From assembly GCA_016711105.1 (NCBI GenBank), contig JADJTO010000002.1:186001-250000 (forward strand): DNA of 64,000 nucleotides, in the 5' to 3' direction. The notes beneath the pieces are model-generated. The model was given only the letters and a program-made list of their open reading frames with translations, ran no database searches and was not told the DNA's origin. Of this stretch, positions 53,779-64,000 are shown piece by piece. The position numbers and the translations under genes are program-made. This stretch comes from Micropruina sp. (GTDB taxonomy: Bacteria; Actinomycetota; Actinomycetes; Propionibacteriales; Propionibacteriaceae). Position 1 is the stretch's first letter; every line of letters starts with the position of its first letter.

Positions 53779-55058
53779 CGCTGGATCGTCGCCCGCTCGC
53801 TGGCCAGGACGTCCACCGAAACCAGATCCGCGGCCCGCTGCTGAATCAGCGACGTCCACGCGTCCAGGGCCGCGGTGGCCCGGCCGGAGGTGTACAGCTC
53901 ACCGCGGAGGCGCTCCTTCGCTGCGGCAACCTTCGCCGTCCCGTCCGCCAGTGCGGTGAACCGACTGACCAAGGCGTTCGCCTTTCCGCCGGGGCCGCCG
54001 GCCCCAGCCGAGCGGGGCGCACCCATCGGAGGGGCTCCGGTCGGACGTCCCGCGCCGGGCTGGTTTGTGCGCCCAGTTCCCGGACGAGCGCCGAAGGCCA
54101 GGTTGTGATCCCAGGCGACGACCGTCATCCGGTCCGGCTGCTGAGCCCACCACAGGTAGGAGTTGTTGCCCGGGCCATCGATGTCGTCGACGTTGTCGAT
54201 CAGTTCCTCGAAGCCCAGATAGGTGGCGAACGCTTCGGCGTCGAGGTGCTGGCCCAGTTGTGCGGTGAAGGTGGCGTCGTCGCTGTTGTTGACGAAGTCG
54301 AGGAAGTCGATCAGCGCCGTGGCATCCTCCGCGCCGACCTCCTGGTCGAAGACGCCGTCATAGGAGGTGGCCGCAGCACCGCGGTAGCTGTAGTCGCCGT
54401 CCGCTTCTGCCTTGTAGAGCAGGCCGTCCGCGGCGAACACGCGCTCGGTCCACTCCCGGCCCGGGTTCTCCACCACCAACCGCACCACCTCGGCCGAGGA
54501 GTTCACCCGCAGCCGAACCAGTGCCGGACGCTGAGCGGCCAACCCCGAGGCCGCGAGCAGGTCCAGAGCCACCGCCTCGTTCAGCGCAGTGGCGGTGCTG
54601 TTGGAGCGGACGATGAACTCACTCATTCCCTGGTGATTGGCCCCGGCGGTGTACTCGTCCAACCGGATCAGCCAGGGTAGGGATTCGGGCGGGCTTGTGG
54701 CCGAAACACTCTTCAGCGAGGAGTTGCCCTTCAGGCGCAGGCCGACTCCGGTGTGCCGGGTGCCGTCGATCACCACGTCGCCGGTGATCCAGGCCTTGCT
54801 CCCGTCCGCCTTGAACGCCTGCATCATCTTGCTGAAGGCGGCAACCCCCAGGGCCAGCTCGATCGAGTGCACGGTCGCCGCGGTGAGAAAGCCCTCGGCG
54901 GTGCTGCCGCCGGCACTGGGTGCGGACGAGGAGCCGCGCACAGCAAGGGCGGCGGCCGCTGTGCCGGTGGCACCGAGCGCCCCGACCGCCAGCAGCCCGA
55001 GCACCCCGCGTCGGGAGAGTCGGCGGGTCGGCGCCGGCGAATCAGCGGTGTTGGACAT
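53763..55058 (-). CDS. CotH-kinase-family protein with Tat-like signal
   Basis: 431 residues. The N-terminus (PTRRLSRRGVLGLLAVGALG) is a twin-arginine-like export signal. The body is a CotH domain: GVGLRLKGNSSLKSVSATSP, PWLIRLDEYTAGANHQGMSE, LNEAVALDLLAASGLAAQRP, the later GPGNNSYLWWAQQPDRMTVV AWDHNLAFG with the metal-binding Asp-Asn, and a Gly/Pro-rich low-complexity insert (TGRTNQPGAGRPTGAPPMGA). CotH proteins are atypical protein kinases named from spore coat; here the protein is likely surface-located in a non-sporulating organism. Substrate unknown. Confidence 0.85.
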   Translation of the reverse strand: MSNTADSPAPTRRLSRRGVLGLLAVGALGATGTAAAALAVRGSSSAPSAGGSTAEGFLTAATVHSIELALGVAAFSKMMQAFKADGSKAWITGDVVIDGTRHTGVGLRLKGNSSLKSVSATSPPESLPWLIRLDEYTAGANHQGMSEFIVRSNSTATALNEAVALDLLAASGLAAQRPALVRLRVNSSAEVVRLVVENPGREWTERVFAADGLLYKAEADGDYSYRGAAATSYDGVFDQEVGAEDATALIDFLDFVNNSDDATFTAQLGQHLDAEAFATYLGFEELIDNVDDIDGPGNNSYLWWAQQPDRMTVVAWDHNLAFGARPGTGRTNQPGAGRPTGAPPMGAPRSAGAGGPGGKANALVSRFTALADGTAKVAAAKERLRGELYTSGRATAALDAWTSLIQQRAADLVSVDVLASERATIQRYIGP

Positions 55059-55239
55059 GGTTTACCTCTTCTGTGATGACAACGTCAGTCAAACCGACCA
55101 TCCCTAGCCTCAACTGGGCGTCCGCTGTGTGGGTGCTGTGCAACCCGAGCGGCCGGGTCGACCAGGAGCGTTAGTCCCTCTATCGCTGGGCGCGGGCGCC
55201 GTGAGAACGTGAGCCCACAACCCCGACACCAGGAGGTAA

Positions 55240-56656
<1,417 letters not shown>

Positions 56657-56662
56657 ACCCTG

Positions 56663-56698
56663 GCCGGGCGCCCTCAGGTGATGATGCGGGCGCCCGGC
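56663..56698. terminator. Bidirectional terminator GH1 / ispE
   Basis: GCCGGGCGCCC (56663-56673) pairs perfectly with GGGCGCCCGGC (56688-56698). It lies just after the GH1 stop and includes the last codons and stop of the converging ispE. Confidence 0.82.
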
Positions 56699-57606
56699 AC
56701 CGGGCCAGTCACCCGGCGAATCGCCCGGCACAGACCCTCGCTGCTCAGCTTCACCGACAGGTCGATCGCCGCAGCCTCGTTGGCGGCCAAGAAGGCGCAG
56801 GTCGGCCCGGAGCCGGAGACCAAACCGGCCAGTGCGCCCAACTCGACGCCGACCTCCAGTACCTGGGCCAATCCCGGACGCAACGACAAGGCGGCGGGCT
56901 GCAGGTCATTGCTCAGGGCACGTCCCAGGGCGGCCGGATCGCCGCTGACCAAGGCGTTCATCACCGCCCGCGGCACCTCCGGCTCGGCGTTCAGGCCCGG
57001 ATTCAGCTCATCGAAACGACCAAAAACCTCTGGGGTGGAGAGCTCACCGTCGCCGAACGCCAACACCCAGTGGTAGGTGCCCCGGCTGAGCACGGGGGCC
57101 AAGCGGTCACCCCGGCCGGTCCCCAGGGCCGTGCCTCCCAACAACGAAAAGGGCACATCGGCCCCCAGCATGGCCCCGAGGTCGCGCAACTCGTCCGGTG
57201 AGGTGTCGAGATCCCAGAGCACCGAGCAGGCCAACAAGGCCGCCGCGGCGTCCGCGGAGCCACCGGCCATTCCTCCGGTGACCGGAATCGCCTTGCGCAG
57301 CGCGAGACTCACCCCGTGCACGGCGGGATCCCCGAACTCGCTGACCAGCAGCCGAGCGGCCCGCACCGCCAGATTTCGCTCGTCCGCCGGAACCAGGTGC
57401 GCCTGCTCACCGGCGATGCTGATCCGCACCTCGCCGGGCGGCGCCCACTGGGCCTGGAGTTCGTCGAAAATGGAGACCGCCTGGAACACATTGGCCAGGG
57501 GGTGGTAGCCGTCCTCACGGACCGGACCCACCTTGAGCCCCAGATTGATCTTCCCGGACGCCCGAACGCGGACCGACTCGGAGTCAGGGAGGTGGAGCGG
57601 GGCCAT
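56674..57606 (-). CDS. ispE: 4-diphosphocytidyl-2-C-methyl-D-erythritol kinase
   Basis: GHMP kinase of the MEP isoprenoid pathway. N-terminus VRVRASGKINLGLKVGPVRE DGYHPLANVFQAVSIFDE, ATP loop IPVTGGMAGGSADAAAALLA, substrate region LGADVPFSLLGGTALGTGRG and C-terminal LAGLVSGSGPTCAFLAANEA. 310 residues. Downstream of rsmA (9-bp gap) as in many actinobacteria; supply of IPP links it to the Z-prenyl synthase elsewhere in the window. Its -10 overlaps the rsmA stop codon. Confidence 0.95.
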   Translation of the reverse strand: MAPLHLPDSESVRVRASGKINLGLKVGPVREDGYHPLANVFQAVSIFDELQAQWAPPGEVRISIAGEQAHLVPADERNLAVRAARLLVSEFGDPAVHGVSLALRKAIPVTGGMAGGSADAAAALLACSVLWDLDTSPDELRDLGAMLGADVPFSLLGGTALGTGRGDRLAPVLSRGTYHWVLAFGDGELSTPEVFGRFDELNPGLNAEPEVPRAVMNALVSGDPAALGRALSNDLQPAALSLRPGLAQVLEVGVELGALAGLVSGSGPTCAFLAANEAAAIDLSVKLSSEGLCRAIRRVTGPVPGARIIT

Positions 57607-57612
57607 TCGGCG

Positions 57613-57618
57613 AGGCTA
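57613..57618 (-). promoter_or_regulatory. Leaderless -10 element of ispE
   Basis: On the minus strand TAGCCT (57618-57613) contains the rsmA stop codon and stands six bases before the ispE ATG at 57606. It would let ispE be expressed apart from tatD-rsmA. Confidence 0.5.
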
Positions 57619-58514
57619 GCCCATCCCTGATGGCCTGCCCAGGCTGGCCACGATCTCTGGACCCCCGCCGGGAAGTTGCTCGGCGATCCGGACGAACTCC
57701 TCAACCTGGAGCACCTCGCCCCGGGCCTGCGGGTCGACCCCGGCCGCAACCAAGGCCGCCTGCGCCTCGGCGGCTCCACCGAACACCGAGTTGAGCGCCG
57801 CCCGCAGCATCTTGCGGCGCTGCGCGAAGGCGGCATCGATCACCGCGAAGACCTGGGCCCGGCTGGCCGTCGTCGCCGGCGGGTCATGCCGAACCATCGA
57901 GACCAGGCCCGAATCCACGTTCGGTACCGGCCAGAACACCGAGGGAGGCACACTGCCGGCCCGCCGCGAGGAGCAGTACCAGGCCAACTTCACCGACGGC
58001 ACGCCGTAGATCTTGCTCCCCGGAGTGGCCACCAGCCGGTCGGCCACCTCGGCTTGGACCATCACCAGACCGCAACGGACGCTGGGAAAGGTGGCCAGCA
58101 CGTGCAGCAACACCGGAACGCTCACGTTGTAGGGCAGATTCGCCACGACGGCGGTAGGCGCCGGCCCCGGGAGCGTCCGGACGCCGAGCGCGTCCGCCTC
58201 GATCACCCGCAGCGCGTCCTGGCGACCCGGGAGCCGCTCCGCCACGGTGCGCGGGAGCCGTTCGGCCAGGCTGGATTCGATCTCGATCGCGGTCACCGAC
58301 CCCGCGACCTCGAGCAGTCCGAGGGTCAGCGACCCCAGACCGGGCCCGATTTCGAGCACCGTGTCGTGGGGGCCGACCCCGGAGGCGGCGACGATCCGCC
58401 TGACCGTGTTGGGATCGTGGACGAAGTTCTGGCCGCGCTGCTTGGTCGGACGGAGCTCCAGCTCGGCCGCCAACTGACGGATGGTTCGGGGTCGAGCAGG
58501 CCGTGATCGGTCAT
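57616..58514 (-). CDS. rsmA: 16S rRNA dimethyladenosine transferase RsmA (KsgA), frameshifted near the start
   Basis: Dimethylates two adjacent adenines near the 3' end of 16S rRNA. Family motifs: [75 protein letters not shown] and [19 protein letters not shown]. The ATG at 58514 overlaps the tatD stop and starts MTDHGLLDP, but then a base is missing at about 58484-58491; correcting it gives the familiar [24 protein letters not shown] at 58473 would avoid the shift but lose the conserved N-terminus. Corrected length about 299. Confidence 0.93.
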
Positions 58515-59389
58515 GATCGGGTTTCCTCCGGTGCCGCGGACTCTGGGCCCCAATCGCCGAACAGAACGGAGGCGTTGCGGTGCAGCAGCCCGCAGAACTC
58601 GGCCAGCTCCATTCCTCGACGTTCGGCCAGGAAGCGCACCGTATGCGGCATCAAGTAGGACGCGTTGGCCTTGCCGCGGTACGGCATCGGGGTCAGGTAG
58701 GGGGCATCGGTCTCGACCAGAATCCGATCAGCTGGGGTGACATCGAAGGCCTCGCGCAACGCCTGGTTGGCCTTGAACGTGACCGTTCCAGGGAACGACA
58801 GGAAGGCACCGCGTTCGAGGCAGCGGCGAGCGAAGGCGGCATCCCCGGAGAAACAATGGATCATGAACCGCTCCGGCACACCCTCGGCGTCCAGCAGGTC
58901 GAGGACGTCCTCGTGGGCATCCCGGTCGTGAATCACCACCGCCAACCGATGCTCGGCCGCCCAGCCGAGATGCGCGGCGAAGGAGAGCTTCTGCCGCTGT
59001 TGACCGTCAACTTCCCGGGTTCGGAAGTAGTCCAGGCCGGTCTCCCCCACCGCCCGGATTCGGGGGCTGGAGCCGACCAGGGTGGCCAGGCTCTCCAACT
59101 CGCGGCCGAGTCGAGAGCCGAGCCGGGCGGCGTCGTTCGGGTGGATCGCCACCGAGGCGATCACCTCCGGGAAGCGCTCGGCCAGCCGAATCGCCTCCAG
59201 CGAGGAGGCCAGGTCACAGCCCACCTCGACCACCCGGGTGACGCCGACCTGGGCGGCCGCGGCGAGGGCGTCCGCCGGGTCGAGACCGGAGAAGTCCTGG
59301 GTGCTGACCAGATGGGTGTGCGCGTCAGTCACGGGGCCGGGCAACGGCTCCGGCAGCGGCGGCAGCCCCGCCGGTAGACCCGGCCTCAT
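58511..59389 (-). CDS. tatD: TatD-family metal-dependent DNase
   Basis: TIM-barrel hydrolase. Metal ligands in [100 protein letters not shown] and [20 protein letters not shown]. 292 residues. ATGA overlaps on both sides with rsmI (upstream) and rsmA (downstream) make a tight operon. Confidence 0.93.
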   Translation of the reverse strand: MRPGLPAGLPPLPEPLPGPVTDAHTHLVSTQDFSGLDPADALAAAAQVGVTRVVEVGCDLASSLEAIRLAERFPEVIASVAIHPNDAARLGSRLGRELESLATLVGSSPRIRAVGETGLDYFRTREVDGQQRQKLSFAAHLGWAAEHRLAVVIHDRDAHEDVLDLLDAEGVPERFMIHCFSGDAAFARRCLERGAFLSFPGTVTFKANQALREAFDVTPADRILVETDAPYLTPMPYRGKANASYLMPHTVRFLAERRGMELAEFCGLLHRNASVLFGDWGPESAAPEETRS

Positions 59390-60223
59390 CGCTCACCCCG
59401 GGCCGGTAGTGCGGCCGCGTAGAGGGTCTTGCGGGGCAACCCGACCTCGATCGCCACATCGGCGACCGCCTCGGAGAATCGGGCCCCGGCCGCCACCTTG
59501 GCGATCACGGCCGCCACGGCCTCGGGCAGGGCCACCGACCGGCCGGACGAGCCCTCGATCACGACCGCGATTTCGCCGCGCACCCCGTCCGCCGCCCAGG
59601 CGGCCAACTCGGCCAAGCTGCCGCGGACCACTTCCTCGTAGGTTTTGGTCAGCTCCCGGCAGACTGCGGCTCGGCGATCCGCGCCCAAGGTGGCCACGGC
59701 GTCGCTGAGGAAGTCGGCCAGCCGGTGCGGCGCCTCGAAGAAGACCATGGTGCGGGGTTCGTCGGCCATCGACGTCAGCCGAGCCCGTCGTTCGCCACCC
59801 TTGCGGGGCGCGAAACCCTCGAAACAGAACCGGTCTGTGGGGCAGCCCCGAGACCGCCAACGCCGTGGTCACCGCGGACGGCCCGGGAACGCAGGTGACC
59901 CGATGCCCGGCGGCGACGGCGGCCGTGACCAGCCGATAGCCGGGGTCGGAGACCGTCGGCATGCCGGCGTCGCTGACCACCACCACCCGTTGGCCCTCGG
60001 CCAGTCGCTCCAGGAGCCCGGCCACCCGCGCCGCTTCGTTGCCGTCGAAGAAGGAAATCACCGGGGCGCTCGGTTCGATGCCGAGTCGACGGGTCAGGTC
60101 GCGGAACTTGCGCGTGTCCTCGGCGGCGATCACGTCGGCGGTCTCCAACGAGCGCAGCAGGGCCGTCGAGGCGTCCGCACTGTTCCCGATCGGGGTCCCG
60201 GCCAGGACGACGGTTCCGGTCAT
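59386..60223 (-). CDS. rsmI: 16S rRNA 2'-O-ribose methyltransferase RsmI, frameshifted
   Basis: Methylates C1402 ribose of 16S rRNA. The first frame has [60 protein letters not shown] and [18 protein letters not shown]; the second continues with [29 protein letters not shown]. The four-G run 59839-59842 has one base too many; removal gives [20 protein letters not shown]. Corrected length 278. GGAGGTG precedes ATG 60223. Divergent from pmt, as in mycobacteria (Rv1003/Rv1002c). Confidence 0.94.
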
Positions 60224-60299
60224 GGTGATCACCACCTCCTCGGCGCCCACTTTCCCACACCGGGCCCGGCCACTGCCGCAGCCGGGTACCCCCGCCACC

Positions 60300-60311
60300 T
60301 AGGATGGCCCG
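60300..60311 (+). promoter_or_regulatory. Leaderless -10 element of pmt
   Basis: TAGGAT (60300-60305), six bases, then the GTG at 60312. No ribosome site. Confidence 0.55.
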
Positions 60312-61958
60312 GTGAACGGCGAGCAGACGACAGAGTTGGCGACGCTCCCGGCACCTGCCCCGGAAGCTGAGCCGACACCCTTGCCCGTCCGGAGCGCCCC
60401 TCCGGCGCGTGACCGTTCCACGATCGAACGCCTCCGCGACGGCCGTTTGGACGATGCCGTGGCGGGTTGGGTGGTCACCCTCACCATCACCCTGCTCGCC
60501 TTCCTGATCCGGCTGCACAACCTGGGCTACCCCAAGAACCTGATCTTCGACGAGACCTACTACGCCAAGGACGGCTACTCGCTGTGGAAGTTCGGCTACG
60601 AGCGCAACTGGCCTGAGAACGCCAACGAGAAGATCGTGGCCGGCACCCCCGACGTGTTCCGCGACTCCGCAGCCTTCGTCGTGCATCCGCCGGTCGGTAA
60701 ATGGCTGATCGGCCTGGGCGAACAACTCTTCGGGATGAACGCGTTCGGCTGGCGCTTTCTACCGTTGGTCTTCGGGAGCCTGCTGATCTTCAGCACGATC
60801 AGGTTGGCTCGGCGGCTGTCCCGCTCGACCTTGGTGGGGGGCATCGCCGGCGTGCTGCTCACCTTCGACGGGCTGGCTTTCGTGATGAGCCGGACGGCCC
60901 TGTTGGACGTCTTTCAGGCCTTCTTCATCGTGGCGGCGGTCTCCGCCTGCGTGGCCGATCGGGACTGGTATCGCAGCGCCCTGGCCGACCGGCTGGAGCG
61001 GGCCGGGATTCCTGACCTGCATGGCCGCTTCGGCCCGATCGTGGCCCTCCGGCCCTGGCGGTTCGTTGCCGGCGTCCTCTTCGGCCTGGCCCTTGGCACC
61101 AAGTGGAACAGCCTGTTCGTCCTGGCGGCCTTCGGCATCCTCGCGGTGCTCTGGGACGTCGGTGCACGTCGCCTGGCCGGGGCCGGCTTCAAGTCCTGGC
61201 TGGCGGTGCTGGTGGACGGGATTCCGGCCTTCGTCCGGTTGGTGGTGGTGTCTGCGGCGATCTACATCTCGACCTGGGCCGGCTGGCTTTCCAGCTCCGG
61301 CGGTTATGACCGGGATTGGGCCCGCAAGAACGCCGATCACCCGTGGGTCGGGGCTTTCGGCGACGGCTTCGCCTCGCTGCTGTGGTACCACAAGGAAATG
61401 TATGAGTTCCACATCGGGACCTTCATCAACGAGGCCACCCACCCCTACGACGCGCACCCCGCGGGATGGCTGTTCATGGCCCGTCCGATCGGGATCGATG
61501 CGGTCAACGACATTGCGCCGGGCACGGACGGCTGTGTGGGTCCTGACAACTGCATTCGCGTGATCACTGGCATGGGAACCCCGATCCTGTGGTGGCTGGC
61601 GCTGATCGCGTTGGTGGTGAGTGTGGTCTGGTGGCTCGGTGGCCGGGATTGGCGGTTCGGGGTGCCGGTCATCGCCGCGATGGCGTCATATCTGCCGTGG
61701 TTCAACTACGCCGACCGTCCGCTGTTCTTCTTCTACGCGATCACGATCATCCCGTTCACCGTGATCGGCCTGGCCATGGTGCTCGGCTTGGTGCTGGGCG
61801 ATGCGCGAAGTCCGCAGCGCCGCCGGGGTGGAGTCATCGCCGGGGTCGCGGTCGCTCTGGTGGTGGCCAACTTCGCCTACATCTATCCGCTGCTCACCGA
61901 CCAACTAATGGCCTACCCCGACTGGCTGCGCCACATGTGGCTGCGCTCATGGATCTGA
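60312..61958 (+). CDS. pmt: Dolichyl-phosphate-mannose-protein mannosyltransferase (PMT)
   Basis: Membrane GT39 enzyme that O-mannosylates exported proteins using polyprenyl-phosphate-mannose. The catalytic loop is NLIFDETYYAKDGYSLWKFG with acidic residues, then HPPVGKWLIGLGEQLFGMNA FGWR; multiple helices follow (FLPLVFGSLLIFSTIRLARR). The large exported loop includes AGWLSSSGGYDRDWARKNAD and LLWYHKEMYEFHIGTFINEA. 548 residues, about eleven helices (Rv1002c-like). Prenyl-phosphate supply by the ispE and Z-prenyl synthase products fits. The 3' end overlaps azlC by 10 bp. Confidence 0.94.
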   Translation: MNGEQTTELATLPAPAPEAEPTPLPVRSAPPARDRSTIERLRDGRLDDAVAGWVVTLTITLLAFLIRLHNLGYPKNLIFDETYYAKDGYSLWKFGYERNWPENANEKIVAGTPDVFRDSAAFVVHPPVGKWLIGLGEQLFGMNAFGWRFLPLVFGSLLIFSTIRLARRLSRSTLVGGIAGVLLTFDGLAFVMSRTALLDVFQAFFIVAAVSACVADRDWYRSALADRLERAGIPDLHGRFGPIVALRPWRFVAGVLFGLALGTKWNSLFVLAAFGILAVLWDVGARRLAGAGFKSWLAVLVDGIPAFVRLVVVSAAIYISTWAGWLSSSGGYDRDWARKNADHPWVGAFGDGFASLLWYHKEMYEFHIGTFINEATHPYDAHPAGWLFMARPIGIDAVNDIAPGTDGCVGPDNCIRVITGMGTPILWWLALIALVVSVVWWLGGRDWRFGVPVIAAMASYLPWFNYADRPLFFFYAITIIPFTVIGLAMVLGLVLGDARSPQRRRGGVIAGVAVALVVANFAYIYPLLTDQLMAYPDWLRHMWLRSWI

Positions 61959-62674
61959 CGCAGCGCCAAACCCCAACTGACGACCGGTCCTCCGCGACGG
62001 GGAGCGCCGGTCTCACCCCTGCAATCCGAATGGGCCTCTCGATCGCGGCGGCCGTCGGCCTCTACGGCACCTCCTTCGGCGCGCTGGGGGTGGCCGCAGG
62101 CCTGGACGTCTGGCAAACCTGCGCGCTCAGCCTGCTCATGTTCACCGGTGGATCCCAGTTCGCCTTCGTCGGGGTGATCGCCGGCGGCGGCAGCGGGATG
62201 GCGGCCTACACCGCGGCCACCCTGCTCGGGGTGCGCAACGGCATCTACGGCGCTGAACTCAAGGCGCTGCTTCGACCACGCGCCGCGATCATTCCGTTGA
62301 TGGCACACCTGACCATTGACGAGTCCATGGCCAACGCGGCCGCCCAAACCGACCCCGGCGAGGAGCGTCGCGGCTTCTGGACCGCCGGGATCGGGGTGTT
62401 CGTGGCCTGGAATCTGTTCACCTGGCTGGGTGCGATCGCCGGTGAGGCCCTGGGCGACCCGGGCCGCTGGGGGTTGGACGGGGCCGCGGTGGCGGCCTTC
62501 CTCGGCCTGCTCTGGCCCCGGCTGCACGGTCGCGACCCGATCACGATCGCGGTGGCCAGCGCCGTGGCCACCATCGTGTTCATTCCGCTGGTGCCGCCGG
62601 GGGTGCCGATCGTGCTCGCCGCCGTCGTCGCCGCCGGCGTGCACCTGATTCGACACCGGGGACGTGATCACTGA
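61949..62674 (+). CDS. azlC: AzlC-family branched-chain amino acid exporter subunit
   Basis: 241-residue membrane protein, large subunit of an AzlCD/YgaZH-type exporter of branched-chain amino acids. Family marks are AAAVGLYGTSFGALGVAAGL, LSLLMFTGGSQFAFVGVIAG, LLGVRNGIYGAELKALLRPR and HLTIDESMANAAAQTDPGEE. ATG 61949 lies within the last codons of pmt. Its TGA and the azlD ATG share a base (TGATG). Confidence 0.9.
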   Translation: MDLTQRQTPTDDRSSATGSAGLTPAIRMGLSIAAAVGLYGTSFGALGVAAGLDVWQTCALSLLMFTGGSQFAFVGVIAGGGSGMAAYTAATLLGVRNGIYGAELKALLRPRAAIIPLMAHLTIDESMANAAAQTDPGEERRGFWTAGIGVFVAWNLFTWLGAIAGEALGDPGRWGLDGAAVAAFLGLLWPRLHGRDPITIAVASAVATIVFIPLVPPGVPIVLAAVVAAGVHLIRHRGRDH

Positions 62675-62988
62675 TGAAGGATCTGTGGTGGTGGGTGCTG
62701 CTCGCTGCGGCGACCGCCTATGCGACGAAACTGGTCGGCTACCTGTTGCCGCAACGGCTGTTGGATCGCCCCGACGTCCATGCCGTCGCCGGGGCGTTGA
62801 CGGTTGGCCTGCTCACCTCGCTGACGGTCACCAACGCGGTCGCCTCCGGCCAACAACTCACCCCGGACTCCCGGCTCTTGGCTCTGGCCGTGGCCGCGGT
62901 GGCGCTCAAGCTGAAAGCTCCCTACATCGTGGTGGTGATCGCCGGTGCCCTCGCCACCGCGCTGGGTCGACTGGCCGGTCTGCCCTGA
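62674..62988 (+). CDS. azlD: AzlD-family exporter small subunit
   Basis: 104 residues with four hydrophobic helices: WWWVLLAAATAYATKLVGYL, VAGALTVGLLTSLTVTNAVA, LALAVAAVALKLKAPYIVVV IAGALATAL. The position right after azlC with overlapping stop/start is diagnostic for the AzlCD pair. Ends 35 bp before the converging oxidase gene. Confidence 0.88.
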   Translation: MKDLWWWVLLAAATAYATKLVGYLLPQRLLDRPDVHAVAGALTVGLLTSLTVTNAVASGQQLTPDSRLLALAVAAVALKLKAPYIVVVIAGALATALGRLAGLP

Positions 62989-63023
62989 CCATCCCCACGT
63001 CCCGACGTCCGGACCGACGAGGT

Positions 63024-64000
63024 TCAGTCGTCCAGCATCGCCGCTCCCAGCCATTCCCGTTTGATTCCCAATCCCTGCACCAGGTCGCCGGCGTGACCAC
63101 GCAGTTCCAGGCAGAGGACGTCGACCTGGCCGCGCAAGGCCCGAGCGCGGGACGCTGACAGCCGCTGGTGTTCCTGGAACCAGCCGCTGTCCTGCTCCAG
63201 GCTGATCAGGGCGTAGAGCGTGCACAGCCGCTCCAGGACGTCCTTGACCTCCGAAGCCGGGCAGGCCTCGATGCCTTCGATGAAGGAGTCCAGGACCACC
63301 CGATCCATGTGCACGCGGGCGGCGAAGACCACGTGGCCCTGCAGTCGATTCATCGCTTCGAAGGAGTCCTTGTCGGCCGCGCGGAATCTTCGCGCCAAGC
63401 CGTCCACAACATGCCGTTCCCGCTCCTCGAACATCCAGGCATGCCAGCCCCGGTCAAAGAAGGTCGCTTCGCCCGCGCGACGCTTCGTGCGGGCGACCAG
63501 CCGCTCCACGAGCACCCCGGCGCCGGTGCGTTCGATCACGGCCGAGGTGACCAGGCGAGCCGAGGCCTGGACCAGGCCGAAGCCGTCCAGCCCGCCCCAC
63601 ACCTCGCGGTAGTTGGTCAGGATCCCCTTGGTGACCAGTTGCGACAGCACGGTGTTGTCGCCCTCGAAGGTGGCGAACACGTCGGTGTCGGCGCGGAGTT
63701 GGGTCAACTGGTTCTCCGACATGTAGCCCGCACCCCCGCACGCTTCCCGGCAGACCTGGACGGTGTCGTTGGCGAAGCGGGTGTTCAACACCTTCAACCC
63801 CGCTGCCAGGGACTCCAACTCACGTTGAGCGCGCGGTTCATGCTCGGGGTTGCCCACCACGTCGACGAAGGCCGAAATCAGATCATTCTGAGCAAACCCC
63901 AGGGCGTAGGCCTTGGCGATCGCGGGCAGCAGCTTGCGCTGATGCGCTTGGTAGTCCAGCAGCGGGATCTCGGTCTTCCGTCCGGGATGCCGAAACTGAC
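63024..64000 (-). CDS. Acyl-CoA oxidase/dehydrogenase family protein (5' end outside window)
   Basis: C-terminal part of a flavin acyl-CoA oxidase-like enzyme of fatty-acid beta-oxidation. From the right edge the frame reads QFRHPGRKTEIPLLDYQAHQ RKLLPAIAKAYALGFAQNDL, then LESLAAGLKVLNTRFANDTV QVCREACGGAGYMSENQLT and DTDVFATFEGDNTVLSQLVT KGIL, the region of the catalytic Glu (TFEGDN) as in peroxisomal-type oxidases. A helical C-terminal ACOX domain follows to LGIKREWLGAAMLDD. 325 codons are in the window; the N-terminal half is missing. Confidence 0.9.
   Translation of the reverse strand, partial: QFRHPGRKTEIPLLDYQAHQRKLLPAIAKAYALGFAQNDLISAFVDVVGNPEHEPRAQRELESLAAGLKVLNTRFANDTVQVCREACGGAGYMSENQLTQLRADTDVFATFEGDNTVLSQLVTKGILTNYREVWGGLDGFGLVQASARLVTSAVIERTGAGVLVERLVARTKRRAGEATFFDRGWHAWMFEERERHVVDGLARRFRAADKDSFEAMNRLQGHVVFAARVHMDRVVLDSFIEGIEACPASEVKDVLERLCTLYALISLEQDSGWFQEHQRLSASRARALRGQVDVLCLELRGHAGDLVQGLGIKREWLGAAMLDD

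Overview
This is a high-GC window with the gene content of an actinobacterium, most likely a Propionibacteriales-type organism (the order is inference). The evidence is a mycothiol S-conjugate amidase (mycothiol is actinobacterial), a PIN-PhoH protein, a DUF501 protein, a short Z-prenyl diphosphate synthase, a protein O-mannosyltransferase, many GTG starts and several apparently leaderless genes. From memory, gene order follows the Mycobacterium tuberculosis Rv1002c-Rv1095 segment in blocks: rsmI/tatD/rsmA/ispE and pmt; rplY/pth/mfd/mazG/eno/ftsB/DUF501/ppx; glmU/prs with a TetR gene and tRNA-Gln; greA/mca/DUF255/hlyIII/Z-prenyl synthase; phoH. The backbone is therefore ancestral and the regions below stand out against it.

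Layout. 1-2.97 kb: urea ABC transporter urtA-urtB-urtC (urtC runs off the left edge). 3.1-9.6 kb: phoH, a GH31 glycosidase, Z-prenyl synthase, a 2-hydroxyacid dehydrogenase, hemolysin III. 9.6-15 kb: DUF255, mca, DUF4307, greA, DUF2089 pair. 15-24 kb: AI-2E permease, ung, msrA, a lipoprotein, photolyase, a hotdog-like protein, a GT2-GtrA and phosphodiester-glycosidase pair, DUF2277, SRPBCC. 23.9-24.5 kb: a gene-free stretch holding two sister hairpins and a candidate structured RNA. 24.5-35.1 kb: lipoprotein, orphan adenine DNA methyltransferase, zinc peptidase, Nudix, Bax-inhibitor protein, an odd tRNA, ppx, DUF501, an intruding TagB/F-like gene, ftsB, eno, mazG, lipoprotein. 35.1-39.7 kb: an unstable accessory island with a Z1-domain gene fragment, a tandem array of nine promoter/start-codon modules in front of a DUF222-HNH (13E12-type) gene, a 152-bp duplication, and extra copies of the mfd 3' end at 157-bp spacing. 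39.7-44.5 kb: mfd, pth, rplY. 45-50.4 kb: sugar uptake operon (binding protein, two permeases, GH32/43/68-like glycosidase) under a divergent LacI regulator. 50.4-64 kb: prs, glmU, tRNA-Gln, TetR, CotH-like protein, GH1 phospho-glycosidase, ispE-rsmA-tatD-rsmI, pmt, azlCD, acyl-CoA oxidase (cut by the right edge).

Two properties run through the whole window. First, at least 13 genes, including essential ones such as eno, rsmA and mca, are broken or internally scrambled by single-base indels, mostly in short G or C runs. This looks like consensus error in a draft long-read assembly rather than gene decay, and products are described after mental correction. Second, 11 genes have a TANNNT hexamer exactly six bases before the start codon, which puts transcription initiation on the first base of the gene and predicts leaderless mRNAs. 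The most unusual biology is the 35.8-37.2 kb array, whose units each carry the same promoter-like hexamer plus start-codon position as the downstream HNH gene.
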